From positions 6,131,001 through 6,195,000 of the forward strand of contig NZ_CP107921.1 of the NCBI RefSeq assembly GCF_036014215.1: a stretch of 64,000 nucleotides of DNA. Reading direction: 5' to 3'. This document shows positions 1 to 7,875 of the stretch, piece by piece. Below the pieces are notes generated by a model that was not told the origin of the DNA, did not search any database, and worked only from the letters and a program-made list of their open reading frames with translations. The first letter of the stretch is position 1, and each line of letters starts with the position of its first letter. The position numbers and the translations under genes are program-made. Origin of the DNA: Streptomyces sp. NBC_00440 (GTDB lineage Bacteria > Actinomycetota > Actinomycetes > Streptomycetales > Streptomycetaceae).

Positions 1-383
1 TGGCGTCGGGGGCCGAGCTCCGGCTGCCCGCCGACCGGTGCAAGGCCGCCACCAGCGCCGGTGACAAGCTGCTCGTCGGGGTGCGGCCCGAGAAGATCGC
101 CCTGGTGCACGCGGACGACGCGGCGGAGATAGCCGACGGCCGCAACCGCATCAGCGGACGCATAGCGGACTCCAGCTTCATCGGCGTCTCCACGCAGTAC
201 GTCATCGACAGCCCGGTCTGCCCCGGTCTTGAGGTCTACGTACAGAACGTCGAGCGCGACTCCCGTCTTTCGCCGGGCGCGGACGTCGTCCTGCACTGGA
301 ACCCCGGGCACTCCTTCGGCCTCGACGCCGACCAGGCGGTCGACGCCGGCAAGGCGGGCGCCGGTACGGAGGAGGCCGCGTGA
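1..383 (+). CDS. ABC transporter ATP-binding protein (PotA-like), C-terminal fragment
   Basis: This is the last 126 residues of an ATPase whose beginning lies left of the window; the frame is open from base 3 to the TGA at 381-383. What remains is the post-ATPase TOBE-type beta domain. The stretch GVRPEKI near residues 31-37 is the hallmark that begins the regulatory domain in PotA/UgpC-type ATPases, and a second small-ligand-binding segment follows. Walker and signature motifs are not in view. The stop overlaps the GTG of the next permease by 3-4 bases, so the genes are translationally coupled. The two PotB/PotC-type permeases and the amine oxidoreductase downstream suggest spermidine/putrescine import, but the substrate is an inference. 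Confidence 0.8.
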   Translation, partial: ASGAELRLPADRCKAATSAGDKLLVGVRPEKIALVHADDAAEIADGRNRISGRIADSSFIGVSTQYVIDSPVCPGLEVYVQNVERDSRLSPGADVVLHWNPGHSFGLDADQAVDAGKAGAGTEEAA

Positions 384-1312
384 CCGTCACCGAGGCCCCG
401 CTCGCCGAGGCCCCCGCGGAGGAGGCCGGCGCCGTACGCAAGCCCCCGGTCCGCAAGCGGCTCGTACCGTACTGGCTGCTGCTGCCCGGCATCATCTGGC
501 TGGTGGTCTTCTTCGCGCTGCCGATGATCTACCAGGCGTCGACGTCGGTGCAGACCGGTTCGCTGGAGGACGGCTTCCAGGTCACCTGGCACTTCCAGAC
601 GTACTGGGACGCGCTGCACGAGTACTACCCGCAGTTCATCCGCTCCCTGCTGTACGCGGGCACGGCGACGATCCTCTGTCTGCTGCTCGGCTACCCGCTC
701 TCGTACCTCATCGCCTTCAAGGCGGGCCGCTGGCGCAATGTGGTGCTGATCCTGGTCATCGCGCCGTTCTTCACCAGCTTCCTGATCCGCACGCTCGCCT
801 GGAAGACGATCCTCGCCGACGGCGGCCCGGTCGTGGGCGTCCTGAACACCCTGCACATCCTCGACGTGACCAGCTGGCTCGGCTGGACCGACGGCAGCCG
901 GGTGCTGGCCACCCCCATGGCCGTGGTCTGCGGACTCACCTACAACTTCCTGCCGTTCATGATCCTGCCGCTCTACACCTCACTGGAGCGGATCGACGGA
1001 CGGCTGCACGAAGCAGCGGGCGACCTCTACGCCACCCCGGCCACCACCTTCCGCAAGGTGACCTTCCCGCTCTCCATGCCGGGCGTCGTCTCCGGCACCC
1101 TGCTCACCTTCATCCCGGCCGCCGGTGACTACGTCAACTCCGAACTGCTCGGCTCGACCGACACCAAGATGGTCGGCAGCGTCATCCAGTCGCAGTTCCT
1201 GCGGGTGCTCGACTATCCGACGGCGGCCGCGCTCTCCTTCATCCTCATGGCGATCGTGCTGATCATGGTCACCGTCTACATCCGCCGAGCCGGCACGGAG
1301 GACCTGGTCTGA
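380..1312 (+). CDS. ABC transporter permease, PotB-like (polyamine type)
   Basis: A 310-residue inner-membrane permease with about six membrane segments; the first is at residues 30-50. The binding-protein-dependent transport signature (EAA loop) is visible as LHEAAGDLYATPATTF followed by the LP-type turn, near residues 213-235. This loop docks on the ATPase. The N-terminal 30 residues are cytoplasmic and Ala/Glu/Pro-rich. The GTG start at 380 lies inside the stop of the ATPase gene, and the stop overlaps the ATG of the second permease by one base, so this is one tight operon. Length and pairing match PotB of spermidine/putrescine importers. The solute could be another small amine. Confidence 0.85.
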   Translation: MTVTEAPLAEAPAEEAGAVRKPPVRKRLVPYWLLLPGIIWLVVFFALPMIYQASTSVQTGSLEDGFQVTWHFQTYWDALHEYYPQFIRSLLYAGTATILCLLLGYPLSYLIAFKAGRWRNVVLILVIAPFFTSFLIRTLAWKTILADGGPVVGVLNTLHILDVTSWLGWTDGSRVLATPMAVVCGLTYNFLPFMILPLYTSLERIDGRLHEAAGDLYATPATTFRKVTFPLSMPGVVSGTLLTFIPAAGDYVNSELLGSTDTKMVGSVIQSQFLRVLDYPTAAALSFILMAIVLIMVTVYIRRAGTEDLV

Positions 1313-2121
1313 TGCTGAGGAACTCCACGCGGTGGCTGCGCCGCAATCTCATCACCGTCGCCGGGCTGATCACCCTCGCGTATCTGATCCTGCCCAACGT
1401 CGTCGTGATGGTCTTCTCCTTCAACAAGCCCAACGGGCGCTTCAACATCAGCTGGCAGCGGTTCTCGCTGGACGCCTGGAAGGACCCCTGCGGGGTCGCC
1501 GACATCTGCGGCTCGCTGAATCTCTCGCTGGAGATCGCCGTCTGGGCCACGATCGGCTCCACCGTGCTCGGCACGATGATCGCCTTCGCGCTGGTCCGCT
1601 ACCGGTTCCGGGCGCGCGGCGCGATCAACTCGCTGATCTTCCTGCCGATGGCCATGCCCGAGGTCGTGATGGCCGCCTCGTTGCTCACCCTGTTCCTCAA
1701 CATGGGTGCCCAGCTGGGCTTCTGGACCATCCTCATCGCGCACATCATGTTCTGCCTGAGCTTCGTGGTCACGGCCGTCAAGGCCCGGGTGATGTCCATG
1801 GACCCGCGGCTGGAAGAAGCCGCGCGCGACCTCTACGCGAGCCCGGTGCAGACCTTCCTGCGGGTCACCCTGCCGATCGTGTCACCCGGGATCGCGGCGG
1901 GCGCGCTGCTCGCCTTCTCGCTGTCCTTCGACGACTTCATCATCACCAACTTCAATGCGGGGTCGACCGTGACCTTCCCCATGTACGTCTGGGGATCGGC
2001 GCAGCGCGGTACCCCTGTACAGATCAACGTCATCGGCACGGCGATGTTCGTCATCGCGGTGCTGGTGGTACTCGGCGGCCAGCTCATCAGCAACCGCCGG
2101 AAGAACAGCACAGCGCACTGA
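1312..2121 (+). CDS. ABC transporter permease, PotC-like (polyamine type)
   Basis: A 269-residue permease, the partner of the preceding gene. Membrane segments start near residue 13, and the EAA loop reads LEEAARDLYASPVQTF with the following LPIVSPG turn in the cytoplasmic loop before the last two helices. Together with PotB-like it would form the heterodimeric channel of a spermidine/putrescine-type importer. The ATG start overlaps the upstream TGA (TGATG). The last codons and stop are imperfectly duplicated just after the gene (2105-2138). The periplasmic-type binding protein gene is not in view and probably lies left of the window. Confidence 0.85.
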   Translation: MLRNSTRWLRRNLITVAGLITLAYLILPNVVVMVFSFNKPNGRFNISWQRFSLDAWKDPCGVADICGSLNLSLEIAVWATIGSTVLGTMIAFALVRYRFRARGAINSLIFLPMAMPEVVMAASLLTLFLNMGAQLGFWTILIAHIMFCLSFVVTAVKARVMSMDPRLEEAARDLYASPVQTFLRVTLPIVSPGIAAGALLAFSLSFDDFIITNFNAGSTVTFPMYVWGSAQRGTPVQINVIGTAMFVIAVLVVLGGQLISNRRKNSTAH

Positions 2122-2164
2122 ACAGCACAGCGTGCTGAGCAGGACCCGCACCGAGCAGGACCCG
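2103..2164 (+). repeat. Two pairs of short tandem repeats between the permease and the oxidoreductase
   Basis: GAACAGCACAGCG occurs at 2103-2115 and again at 2120-2132, and GAGCAGGACCCG at 2137-2148 and 2153-2164. The first pair runs through the permease stop codon. The second ends at the ribosome binding site of the next gene. They look like local slippage duplications. Confidence 0.75.
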
Positions 2165-2178
2165 AAGGAGTGGAACCC

Positions 2179-3597
2179 ATGGCCCCAGCTGCCATGACCC
2201 GTGCCCTTGCCGCATCGCTCGCCGACGCCGAGCCGGTGTCGTTCTGGCTGGAGGACCCCGGCAAGCCCGCCGTCCTGCCGGCCCTCACCGGGGACGTCAG
2301 CTGCGACCTCCTCGTGGTGGGGGGCGGCTACAGCGGTCTGTGGACCGCACTCCTCGCGAAGGAGCGCGACCCCGGCCTCGACGTGGTCCTCATCGAGGGC
2401 CACGAGGTGGGCTGGGCCGCCTCGGGCCGCAACGGCGGCTTCTGCGCCGCATCGCTGACCCACGGTCTGGCCAACGGTCTCGAACGCTGGCCCGGCGAGA
2501 TCAAGCAACTGGAGCAGCTGGGCGCACGCAACCTCGACGCTATCGAGGACGCCGTCGCCCGGTACGGGATCGACTGCGACTTCGAGCGCACCGGCGAGAT
2601 CGACGTCGCCACCCGGCCGCACCAGGCCGACGAGCTGCGCGACTGGCACCGGGAGACCGCCGAACTCGGCTTCGAGGGACTGGAGTTCCTCGACCAGGAC
2701 GCCCTGCGGGCCGAAGTGGACTCCCCGACCTTCCTCGCCGGGCTCTGGGACCGGCGCGGCGTCGCGATGCTGCATCCGGCCAAGCTGGCCTGGGGGCTCA
2801 AGCGGGCCTGCGCGGACCTCGGCGTCCGGATGTACGAGCGCACCCGAGGTCTCGACCTGGTGCGCTCAGGACCGGGGATGGCCGTCCGTACCCCGTACGG
2901 CAGGGTCTTCGCCGGGCAGGTGGCGCTGGGTACGAACATCTTCCCCTCGCTGGTCAAGCGGGTACGCCCGTACACCGTCCCGGTCTACGACTACGCGCTG
3001 ATGACCGAGCCGCTCTCCGACGAGCAGCTGGCGTCGATCGGCTGGCGGGGCAGGCAGGGGCTCGGCGACAGCGCCAACCAGTTCCACTACTTCCGGCTGA
3101 CCGCCGACCACCGCATCCTGTGGGGCGGCTACGACGCGATCTATCCGTACGGCGGCAGGCTGAGCGCCGAACTCGACCAGCGCCCTGCCACCTATCTGAC
3201 CCTCGCCGAGCACTTCTTCACCTGCTTCCCGCAGCTCGAAGGGGTCCGCTTCAGCCATGCGTGGGGCGGCGCGATCGACACCTGCTCGCGGTTCTCGGCC
3301 TTCTTCGGTACGGCGCACGGCGGCCGTGTCGCCTATGCGGCGGGCTTCACCGGTCTCGGTGTCGGAGCCACCCGGTTCGGCGGCGATGTGATGCTCGACC
3401 TCCTCTCGGGGGCCGAGACGGAGCGCACCCGTCTGGAGATGGTGCGGAGCAAGCCGCTGCCGTTCCCGCCCGAGCCGTTCGCCTGGGCGGGGATCGGGCT
3501 GACGAAGTGGTCGCTGGCGCGGGCTGACGAGAACGGCGGCCGGCGCAATCTCTGGCTCAAGTCGATGGACCGGCTCGGCCTCGGATTCGACTCCTGA
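2179..3597 (+). CDS. FAD-dependent oxidoreductase (DAO family, gamma-glutamylputrescine oxidase-like)
   Basis: A 472-residue flavoenzyme of the D-amino-acid-oxidase (DAO) superfamily. The dinucleotide-binding motif VVGGGYSG is at residues 46-53, after a 40-residue lead, followed by the acidic strand end LIEGHE. A glycine-rich C-terminal flavin segment (AGFTGLGVG) is present. Relatives such as PuuB oxidise gamma-glutamylated putrescine or other amines to aldehydes. I prefer the ATG at 2179, because AAGGAG at 2165-2170 lies eight bases upstream; a GTG at 2170 would overlap that site. It follows the polyamine-type permeases by 57 bases on the same strand, which supports amine catabolism. The exact substrate is not shown by the sequence. 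Confidence 0.85.
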   Translation: MAPAAMTRALAASLADAEPVSFWLEDPGKPAVLPALTGDVSCDLLVVGGGYSGLWTALLAKERDPGLDVVLIEGHEVGWAASGRNGGFCAASLTHGLANGLERWPGEIKQLEQLGARNLDAIEDAVARYGIDCDFERTGEIDVATRPHQADELRDWHRETAELGFEGLEFLDQDALRAEVDSPTFLAGLWDRRGVAMLHPAKLAWGLKRACADLGVRMYERTRGLDLVRSGPGMAVRTPYGRVFAGQVALGTNIFPSLVKRVRPYTVPVYDYALMTEPLSDEQLASIGWRGRQGLGDSANQFHYFRLTADHRILWGGYDAIYPYGGRLSAELDQRPATYLTLAEHFFTCFPQLEGVRFSHAWGGAIDTCSRFSAFFGTAHGGRVAYAAGFTGLGVGATRFGGDVMLDLLSGAETERTRLEMVRSKPLPFPPEPFAWAGIGLTKWSLARADENGGRRNLWLKSMDRLGLGFDS

Positions 3598-3747
3598 TCC
3601 GGCCGGTCCCACGGCCCCGGCCCGACCGCCCGGACTGTGACCCAGTTCACTGCGATTGATTGTCCGAACCCGCGTCATGAAGTGCCCCGCCCCCGCTCTC
3701 TCCCCGTGCACGCAGGAAACCGCGCGTACACGAATGGAGGCCGGGCG

Positions 3748-4215
3748 ATGGCTGGCTCGGGGGCAAGGACCGCAGTGGAGTGGCTCGCTTCGGTGGCGCC
3801 GGATCCCGGCGCGTGCCGGCGGGCGTGGGAGCGCGACCCGCACGGGGTGGCGCTCCTGCCCGCCGGGGTGCGCTGGGATGTGCTCATCGTTCCCGGGGAG
3901 CTGGGTTATCCGACCCTGGACGTGCTGTCCCGTCTCATCGACCGGCCGGGACCGGTGCTGGCGGATTTCGGGGAGTCCAGCATGGGCTTCTTCGTGCCGC
4001 CGGGAACGGCCGCGCGCTGGATCGGCACCGGCGTGCGGGGCGTCGGCAACGGCACCTGGATCGTGGTGCCGCAGCCCGGCCGGGCGTCCGGCGGGGTGCG
4101 CTGGCTCGTCCCGCCGGACGCCGAGGGGACGCTCACCGATCCGGCGCTGCTGGAGATGGCGATGCACGAGGCCGCCGCGCTCCGGGCGGGCGACATTGGT
4201 GACGGACTGGTCTGA
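3748..4215 (+). CDS. Conserved hypothetical protein
   Basis: A 155-residue soluble protein I do not recognise with certainty. The ATG at 3748 has GGAGG seven bases upstream. It begins with an Ala-rich helix (TAVEWLASVAPDP), contains the strand RWDVLIVPGELGYPTLDVL, and has a central GESSMGFFVPPGTA segment. The general pattern recalls short Streptomyces proteins that resemble the N-terminal part of bifunctional primase/polymerase (prim-pol) domains, but I see no metal-binding triad that would support that activity. No signal peptide or membrane segment. Its stop codon lies within the first DasR-like box ahead of the chitinase gene. Confidence 0.6.
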   Translation: MAGSGARTAVEWLASVAPDPGACRRAWERDPHGVALLPAGVRWDVLIVPGELGYPTLDVLSRLIDRPGPVLADFGESSMGFFVPPGTAARWIGTGVRGVGNGTWIVVPQPGRASGGVRWLVPPDAEGTLTDPALLEMAMHEAAALRAGDIGDGLV

Positions 4216-4221
4216 ACCACC
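4206..4221 (+). promoter_or_regulatory. DasR-like box (dre) 1 upstream of the chitinase gene
   Basis: ACTGGTCTGAACCACC agrees at 13 of 16 positions with the dre form ACTGGTCTAGACCACT bound by the GlcNAc-sensing GntR regulator DasR in streptomycetes. It overlaps the stop codon of the preceding gene, about 100 bases before the chitinase start. Confidence 0.55.
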
Positions 4222-4241
4222 GCCGGCGGGTGTGTGAAGCC

Positions 4242-4270
4242 TTGACAGTCCAATTGGTCTGGACCATGTT
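4242..4270 (+). promoter_or_regulatory. Probable chitinase promoter
   Basis: TTGACA at 4242-4247 and CATGTT at 4265-4270 are separated by 17 bases, a good sigma-70/HrdB-type arrangement 44 bases before the chitinase GTG. The second DasR-like box lies between and over these elements, where a repressor would block polymerase. Confidence 0.6.
4253..4268 (+). promoter_or_regulatory. DasR-like box (dre) 2 within the chitinase promoter
   Basis: ATTGGTCTGGACCATG contains the core palindrome TGGTCT/GGACCA (4255-4266) and matches the dre form at 12 of 16 positions. It lies between the -35 and -10 hexamers. Its centre is 47 bases from that of box 1. Confidence 0.65.
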
Positions 4271-4313
4271 GGGCGCGCTTCGCACCTCAATCCCCCCATG
4301 TCCGGAGGCAGTT

Positions 4314-5447
4314 GTGAAACGCCCAAGACTCGGCTCAGCCATGCTCGCCACGGCCGCACTCGCGCTGAGCGCACTCGCCGGTACGGCGCAGACCTCCCAG
4401 GCCGCCGGCCCCGGAGCGGCGGCCGCCGGCCTGCCCGCGCACGCCCTGGTCGGCTATCTGCACTCCAGCTTCGCCAACGGTTCCGGCTACACGAAGCTGG
4501 CCGACGTACCCGACTCCTGGGATGTGATCGACCTGGCCTTCGGCGAGCCGACGTCCCCCACGTCCGGCGACATCCGCTTCAACCTGTGCCCGGTCAGTGA
4601 GTGTCCCGGTGTCGAGTCGGCCGACGAGTTCAAGGCCGAGATCAAGGCCAAACAGGCGGCCGGCAAGAAGGTGCTGATCTCCATCGGCGGCCAGAACGGC
4701 CAGGTGCAGCTCACCACCACGGCGGCCCGCGACGCCTTCGTCGCCTCCGTCTCGAAGATCATCGACGAGTACGGACTGGACGGCCTGGACATCGACTTCG
4801 AGGGCCACTCGCTCTCCCTGGACACCGGCGACACGGACTTCCGGAACCCCACCACCCCGGTCGTCGTCAATCTGATCTCCGCGCTGAAGACGCTCAAGGC
4901 CAAGTACGGCGACACGTTCGTACTGACGATGGCGCCGGAGACCTTCTTCGTGCAGCTCGGGTACCAGTTCTACGGATCGGGCCCGTTCGGCGGCCAGGAC
5001 CCGCGCGCCGGCGCCTATCTGCCGGTGATCAACGCCCTGCGCGACGACCTGACGCTGCTGCACGTCCAGGACTACAACTCGGGCCCGATCATGGGCCTCG
5101 ACAACCAGTACCACACCATGGGCGGCGCCGATTTCCACATCGCCATGACGGACATGCTGCTCACCGGCTTCCCGGTCGCGGGCGACACCACGAAGATGTT
5201 CGCCCCGCTCCGACCCGACCAGGTGGCCATCGGCCTGCCGGCCTCGGTGAACGCGGGCAACGGCTTCACCTCGACTGCCGATGTGGACGCGGCGCTCAAC
5301 TGTCTGACGAAGAAGACCGGCTGCGGCTCCTACACCCCCCACGGCAGCTGGCCGGGCCTGCGCGGGCTGATGGCCTGGTCCGTCAACTGGGACCTGTTCA
5401 ACAATCAGGAGTTTGCGAAGAACTTCGACGCATACAGCTGGCAGTGA
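4314..5447 (+). CDS. Secreted chitinase, glycoside hydrolase family 18
   Basis: A 377-residue extracellular enzyme that cleaves beta-1,4-GlcNAc linkages in chitin. The family 18 catalytic signature DGLDIDFE is at residues 156-163, with Glu163 as acid/base; the SIGG strand precedes it near residue 123. A Sec-type signal peptide is clear: VKRPRLGSAM, then an Ala/Leu core and a cleavage region near TAQTSQAA. I chose the GTG at 4314 because TCCGGAGG sits just upstream and the signal peptide begins there. There is no carbohydrate-binding module, so it is a single-domain chitinase. Two DasR-like boxes upstream suggest induction by chitin breakdown products. The 3' end overlaps the convergent PAP2 gene by 50 bases. 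Confidence 0.92.
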   Translation: MKRPRLGSAMLATAALALSALAGTAQTSQAAGPGAAAAGLPAHALVGYLHSSFANGSGYTKLADVPDSWDVIDLAFGEPTSPTSGDIRFNLCPVSECPGVESADEFKAEIKAKQAAGKKVLISIGGQNGQVQLTTTAARDAFVASVSKIIDEYGLDGLDIDFEGHSLSLDTGDTDFRNPTTPVVVNLISALKTLKAKYGDTFVLTMAPETFFVQLGYQFYGSGPFGGQDPRAGAYLPVINALRDDLTLLHVQDYNSGPIMGLDNQYHTMGGADFHIAMTDMLLTGFPVAGDTTKMFAPLRPDQVAIGLPASVNAGNGFTSTADVDAALNCLTKKTGCGSYTPHGSWPGLRGLMAWSVNWDLFNNQEFAKNFDAYSWQ

Positions 5448-6219
5448 CCAGCAGCAGGGCCCCGCACAGCAGCCAGCTCGCCAGCACGTCGAGAGGCCAG
5501 TGGTAGCCGTGCAGGAGAAGACCGGTGCCCGTCGCCACCGTCAGGATTACGGCGACGGGCACCGGCCAGTTCCGCCGGACGTACGGCATGAGGAGCAGCG
5601 CGGCCCCTCCGTACGCCACCATCGCGGTGGCCGAGTGGCCCGAGGGGAAGTACCCGGTGGACGGGTCGAGCGGCCCCGACCGTGCCGTCCAGAGCTTCAG
5701 CGGTACCACCAGGGCCGGCACCGAGGCCATCGCCAGGGCGGCCACCAGGACGTCCCTTCTGCTGCCCCGCCACAGGGCGTACGCCATCGCCAGCACCAGG
5801 ACCGGCAGGGCCACCTCGGTGTTGCCCAGGTCGGAGAGTCCGCCGCTGAGCCATCCGGGGCCCGTGCCGACGATGTGGTGGTCGACGCGCACATCCAGCC
5901 GCAGCAGCGGCCCGCGGGCCATGACCTGCCAGGTGATGAGTGCGAAGAGGAGAACGCAGCCGAGCGCGGAGAACAGCACGCGTCGCAGCCGGGAGAGAGT
6001 AGCCGGCCGCCCGGGAACAGGGGGGGTAGTTCCGGGGCGGCCGCCTGGACCGGTGTGCCGCGCGCCCCGGGGGGTGTGGGGCGGGCGGCCATCCGATCGG
6101 TGAGGAGACCCGGAGCCCGAAGCTCCGGTGGTGTGCGCGAAGGCACAACCAGGCGCGAGCTGGGGAGGCCCTTGCCTGGGATCGCTCACAGTCATCCGTG
6201 AGCGAGGTGTTTCTCTCAT
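5398..6219 (-). CDS. PAP2-family membrane phosphatase
   Basis: A PAP2-superfamily integral membrane protein of about 273 residues, likely a lipid-phosphate or undecaprenyl-pyrophosphate phosphatase. The three motifs are intact: KLWTARSGP (Lys175, Arg180), PSGH (residues 192-195) and GYHWPLD (His240, Asp244). There are about six membrane helices from residue 81 onward. The first 75 residues are a Pro/Arg/Gly-rich tail, unusual for the family. The start is uncertain: ATG at 6219 or 6195, neither with a clear Shine-Dalgarno, so part of this tail may not be translated. Its 3' end overlaps the chitinase gene convergently. Confidence 0.8.
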   Translation of the reverse strand: MRETPRSRMTVSDPRQGPPQLAPGCAFAHTTGASGSGSPHRSDGRPPHTPRGARHTGPGGRPGTTPPVPGRPATLSRLRRVLFSALGCVLLFALITWQVMARGPLLRLDVRVDHHIVGTGPGWLSGGLSDLGNTEVALPVLVLAMAYALWRGSRRDVLVAALAMASVPALVVPLKLWTARSGPLDPSTGYFPSGHSATAMVAYGGAALLLMPYVRRNWPVPVAVILTVATGTGLLLHGYHWPLDVLASWLLCGALLLVTASCMRRSSSQTPDC

Positions 6220-6321
6220 CTGTCAGAACCGTACGGCAGGGAAAAGGGGGCCGACAGCTGGAATCGCATCCCGCCATCGCCCCCCCACACGTTCTTCACA
6301 TGCCCCGACCGTTACTGGAGG

Positions 6322-7653
6322 TCACACGCCCGCGAAGGCCTGCTCCAGCAGGTCCAGGCCCTCGTTCAGCAGGTCCTCGCCGATGACCAGCGGGGGCAGG
6401 AAACGCAGCACGTTGCCGTAGGTGCCGCAGGTCAGGACCAGCAGACCCACCGCGTGGCAAGCCTTGGCCAGAGCGGCGGTCGCCTCCGGGTTGGGGTCCT
6501 TCGTGCCCGACTTGACCAGCTCGACCGCGATCATCGCGCCACGGCCCCGGATGTCGCCGACGATGTCGTACTTCTCCTGGACGGCCGTCAGCCGTGCCTT
6601 CATGATCTCCTCGATGCGCCGGGCCTTCGCGTTGAGGTCCAGCTCCTTCATCGTCTCGATCGAGCCGAGCGCGCCGGCGCAGGCGACCGGGTTGCCGCCG
6701 TATGTACCGCCGAGACCGCCGGAGTGCGCGGCGTCCATGATCTCGGCGCGGCCGGTCACCGCGGAGAGCGGCAGACCGCCCGCGATGCCCTTGGCGGTGG
6801 TGATCAGGTCGGGGACGATGCCCTCGTCCTCACACGCGAACCACTGGCCGGTGCGGCAGAAGCCGGACTGGATCTCGTCCGCCACGAAGACGATGCCGTT
6901 GTCCTTGGCGAACTGCGCGACGGCGGGCAGGAAGCCCTTGGCGGGCTCAATGAAGCCGCCCTCGCCGAGGACCGGCTCGATGATGATCGCGGCGACGTTG
7001 TCCGCGCCGATCTGCTTGTTGATCATGTCGATGGCCTGGGCGGAGGCCTCGGCACCGGCGTTCTCCGGGCCGCTCGGCCAGCGGTAGCCGTACGCCACGG
7101 GCACCCGGTAGACCTCGGGCGCGAACGGGCCGAAGCCGTTCTTGTACGGCATGTTCTTCGAGGTCAGCGCCATCGTGAGGTTGGTGCGGCCGTGGTAGCC
7201 GTGGTCGAAGACCACGACGGCCTGGCGCTTGGTGTACGCACGGGCGATCTTCACGGCGTTCTCGACGGCCTCGGCGCCGGAGTTGAAGAGCGCCGACTTC
7301 TTGGCGTGGTCGCCCGGCGTCAGCTCGGCGAGCGCCTCACAGACCTCGACGTACCCCTCGTACGGGGTCACCATGAAACAGCTGTGGGTGAACTCGGCGA
7401 GCTGCGCGGACGCCCGGCGCACGACGGCCTCGGCGGACGCGCCCACGGAGGTCACGGCGATGCCGGAACCGAAGTCGATGAGTCGGTTGCCGTCGACGTC
7501 CTCGATGATGCCGCCGCCCGCGCGGGTCGTGAAGACCGGCAGCACGGAGCCGACACCCGCGGCGACCGTCGCATTGCGACGGGCCTGCAGCTCCTGCGAC
7601 TTCGGGCCGGGGATGGCGGTGACGACGCGGCGCTCCTGCGGAACAGCGGTCAT
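6322..7653 (-). CDS. gabT: 4-aminobutyrate aminotransferase
   Basis: A 443-residue class-III, PLP-dependent aminotransferase that moves the amino group of GABA to 2-oxoglutarate, giving succinate semialdehyde and glutamate. The Schiff-base lysine is Lys288 in TTAKGIAGG. The PLP-nitrogen aspartate is Asp259 in VADEIQSG, and the phosphate-binding NSGAEAVENAVK segment starts at residue 124. AGGAG lies about six bases before the ATG at 7653. The polyamine-type uptake genes on one side and a semialdehyde dehydrogenase on the other support a putrescine/GABA pathway. A short inverted repeat at 7757-7771 in the divergent upstream region may be an operator. Confidence 0.9.
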   Translation of the reverse strand: MTAVPQERRVVTAIPGPKSQELQARRNATVAAGVGSVLPVFTTRAGGGIIEDVDGNRLIDFGSGIAVTSVGASAEAVVRRASAQLAEFTHSCFMVTPYEGYVEVCEALAELTPGDHAKKSALFNSGAEAVENAVKIARAYTKRQAVVVFDHGYHGRTNLTMALTSKNMPYKNGFGPFAPEVYRVPVAYGYRWPSGPENAGAEASAQAIDMINKQIGADNVAAIIIEPVLGEGGFIEPAKGFLPAVAQFAKDNGIVFVADEIQSGFCRTGQWFACEDEGIVPDLITTAKGIAGGLPLSAVTGRAEIMDAAHSGGLGGTYGGNPVACAGALGSIETMKELDLNAKARRIEEIMKARLTAVQEKYDIVGDIRGRGAMIAVELVKSGTKDPNPEATAALAKACHAVGLLVLTCGTYGNVLRFLPPLVIGEDLLNEGLDLLEQAFAGV

Positions 7654-7756
7654 GGGGGACTCCTGTGGGACGAAATCGGACGCTTCCTCTCAAGCAGGCT
7701 AGGGGTGCGTCCCGGAGGGCGGCATGCTCCGTTCGGTAGTGGTCCGGGTGTGTCGT

Positions 7757-7771
7757 TGTCCGCGACGGACA
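7757..7771. promoter_or_regulatory. Inverted repeat in the gabT/ATPase divergent region
   Basis: TGTCCG-CGA-CGGACA is a perfect 6-bp inverted repeat about 105 bases before gabT. It is a candidate operator, perhaps for the PucR-type regulator encoded nearby; no binding consensus is known to me to confirm this. Confidence 0.3.
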
Positions 7772-7875
7772 TAGCAGCGTGATGACACCCGGTAGCGGGC
7801 ACGTGGCACTAGATTGAGGCGCGATACCGAGGCGCACCGCACAGGGCAGACCTGGCTGGTCAGGGGGCAGGGGTC

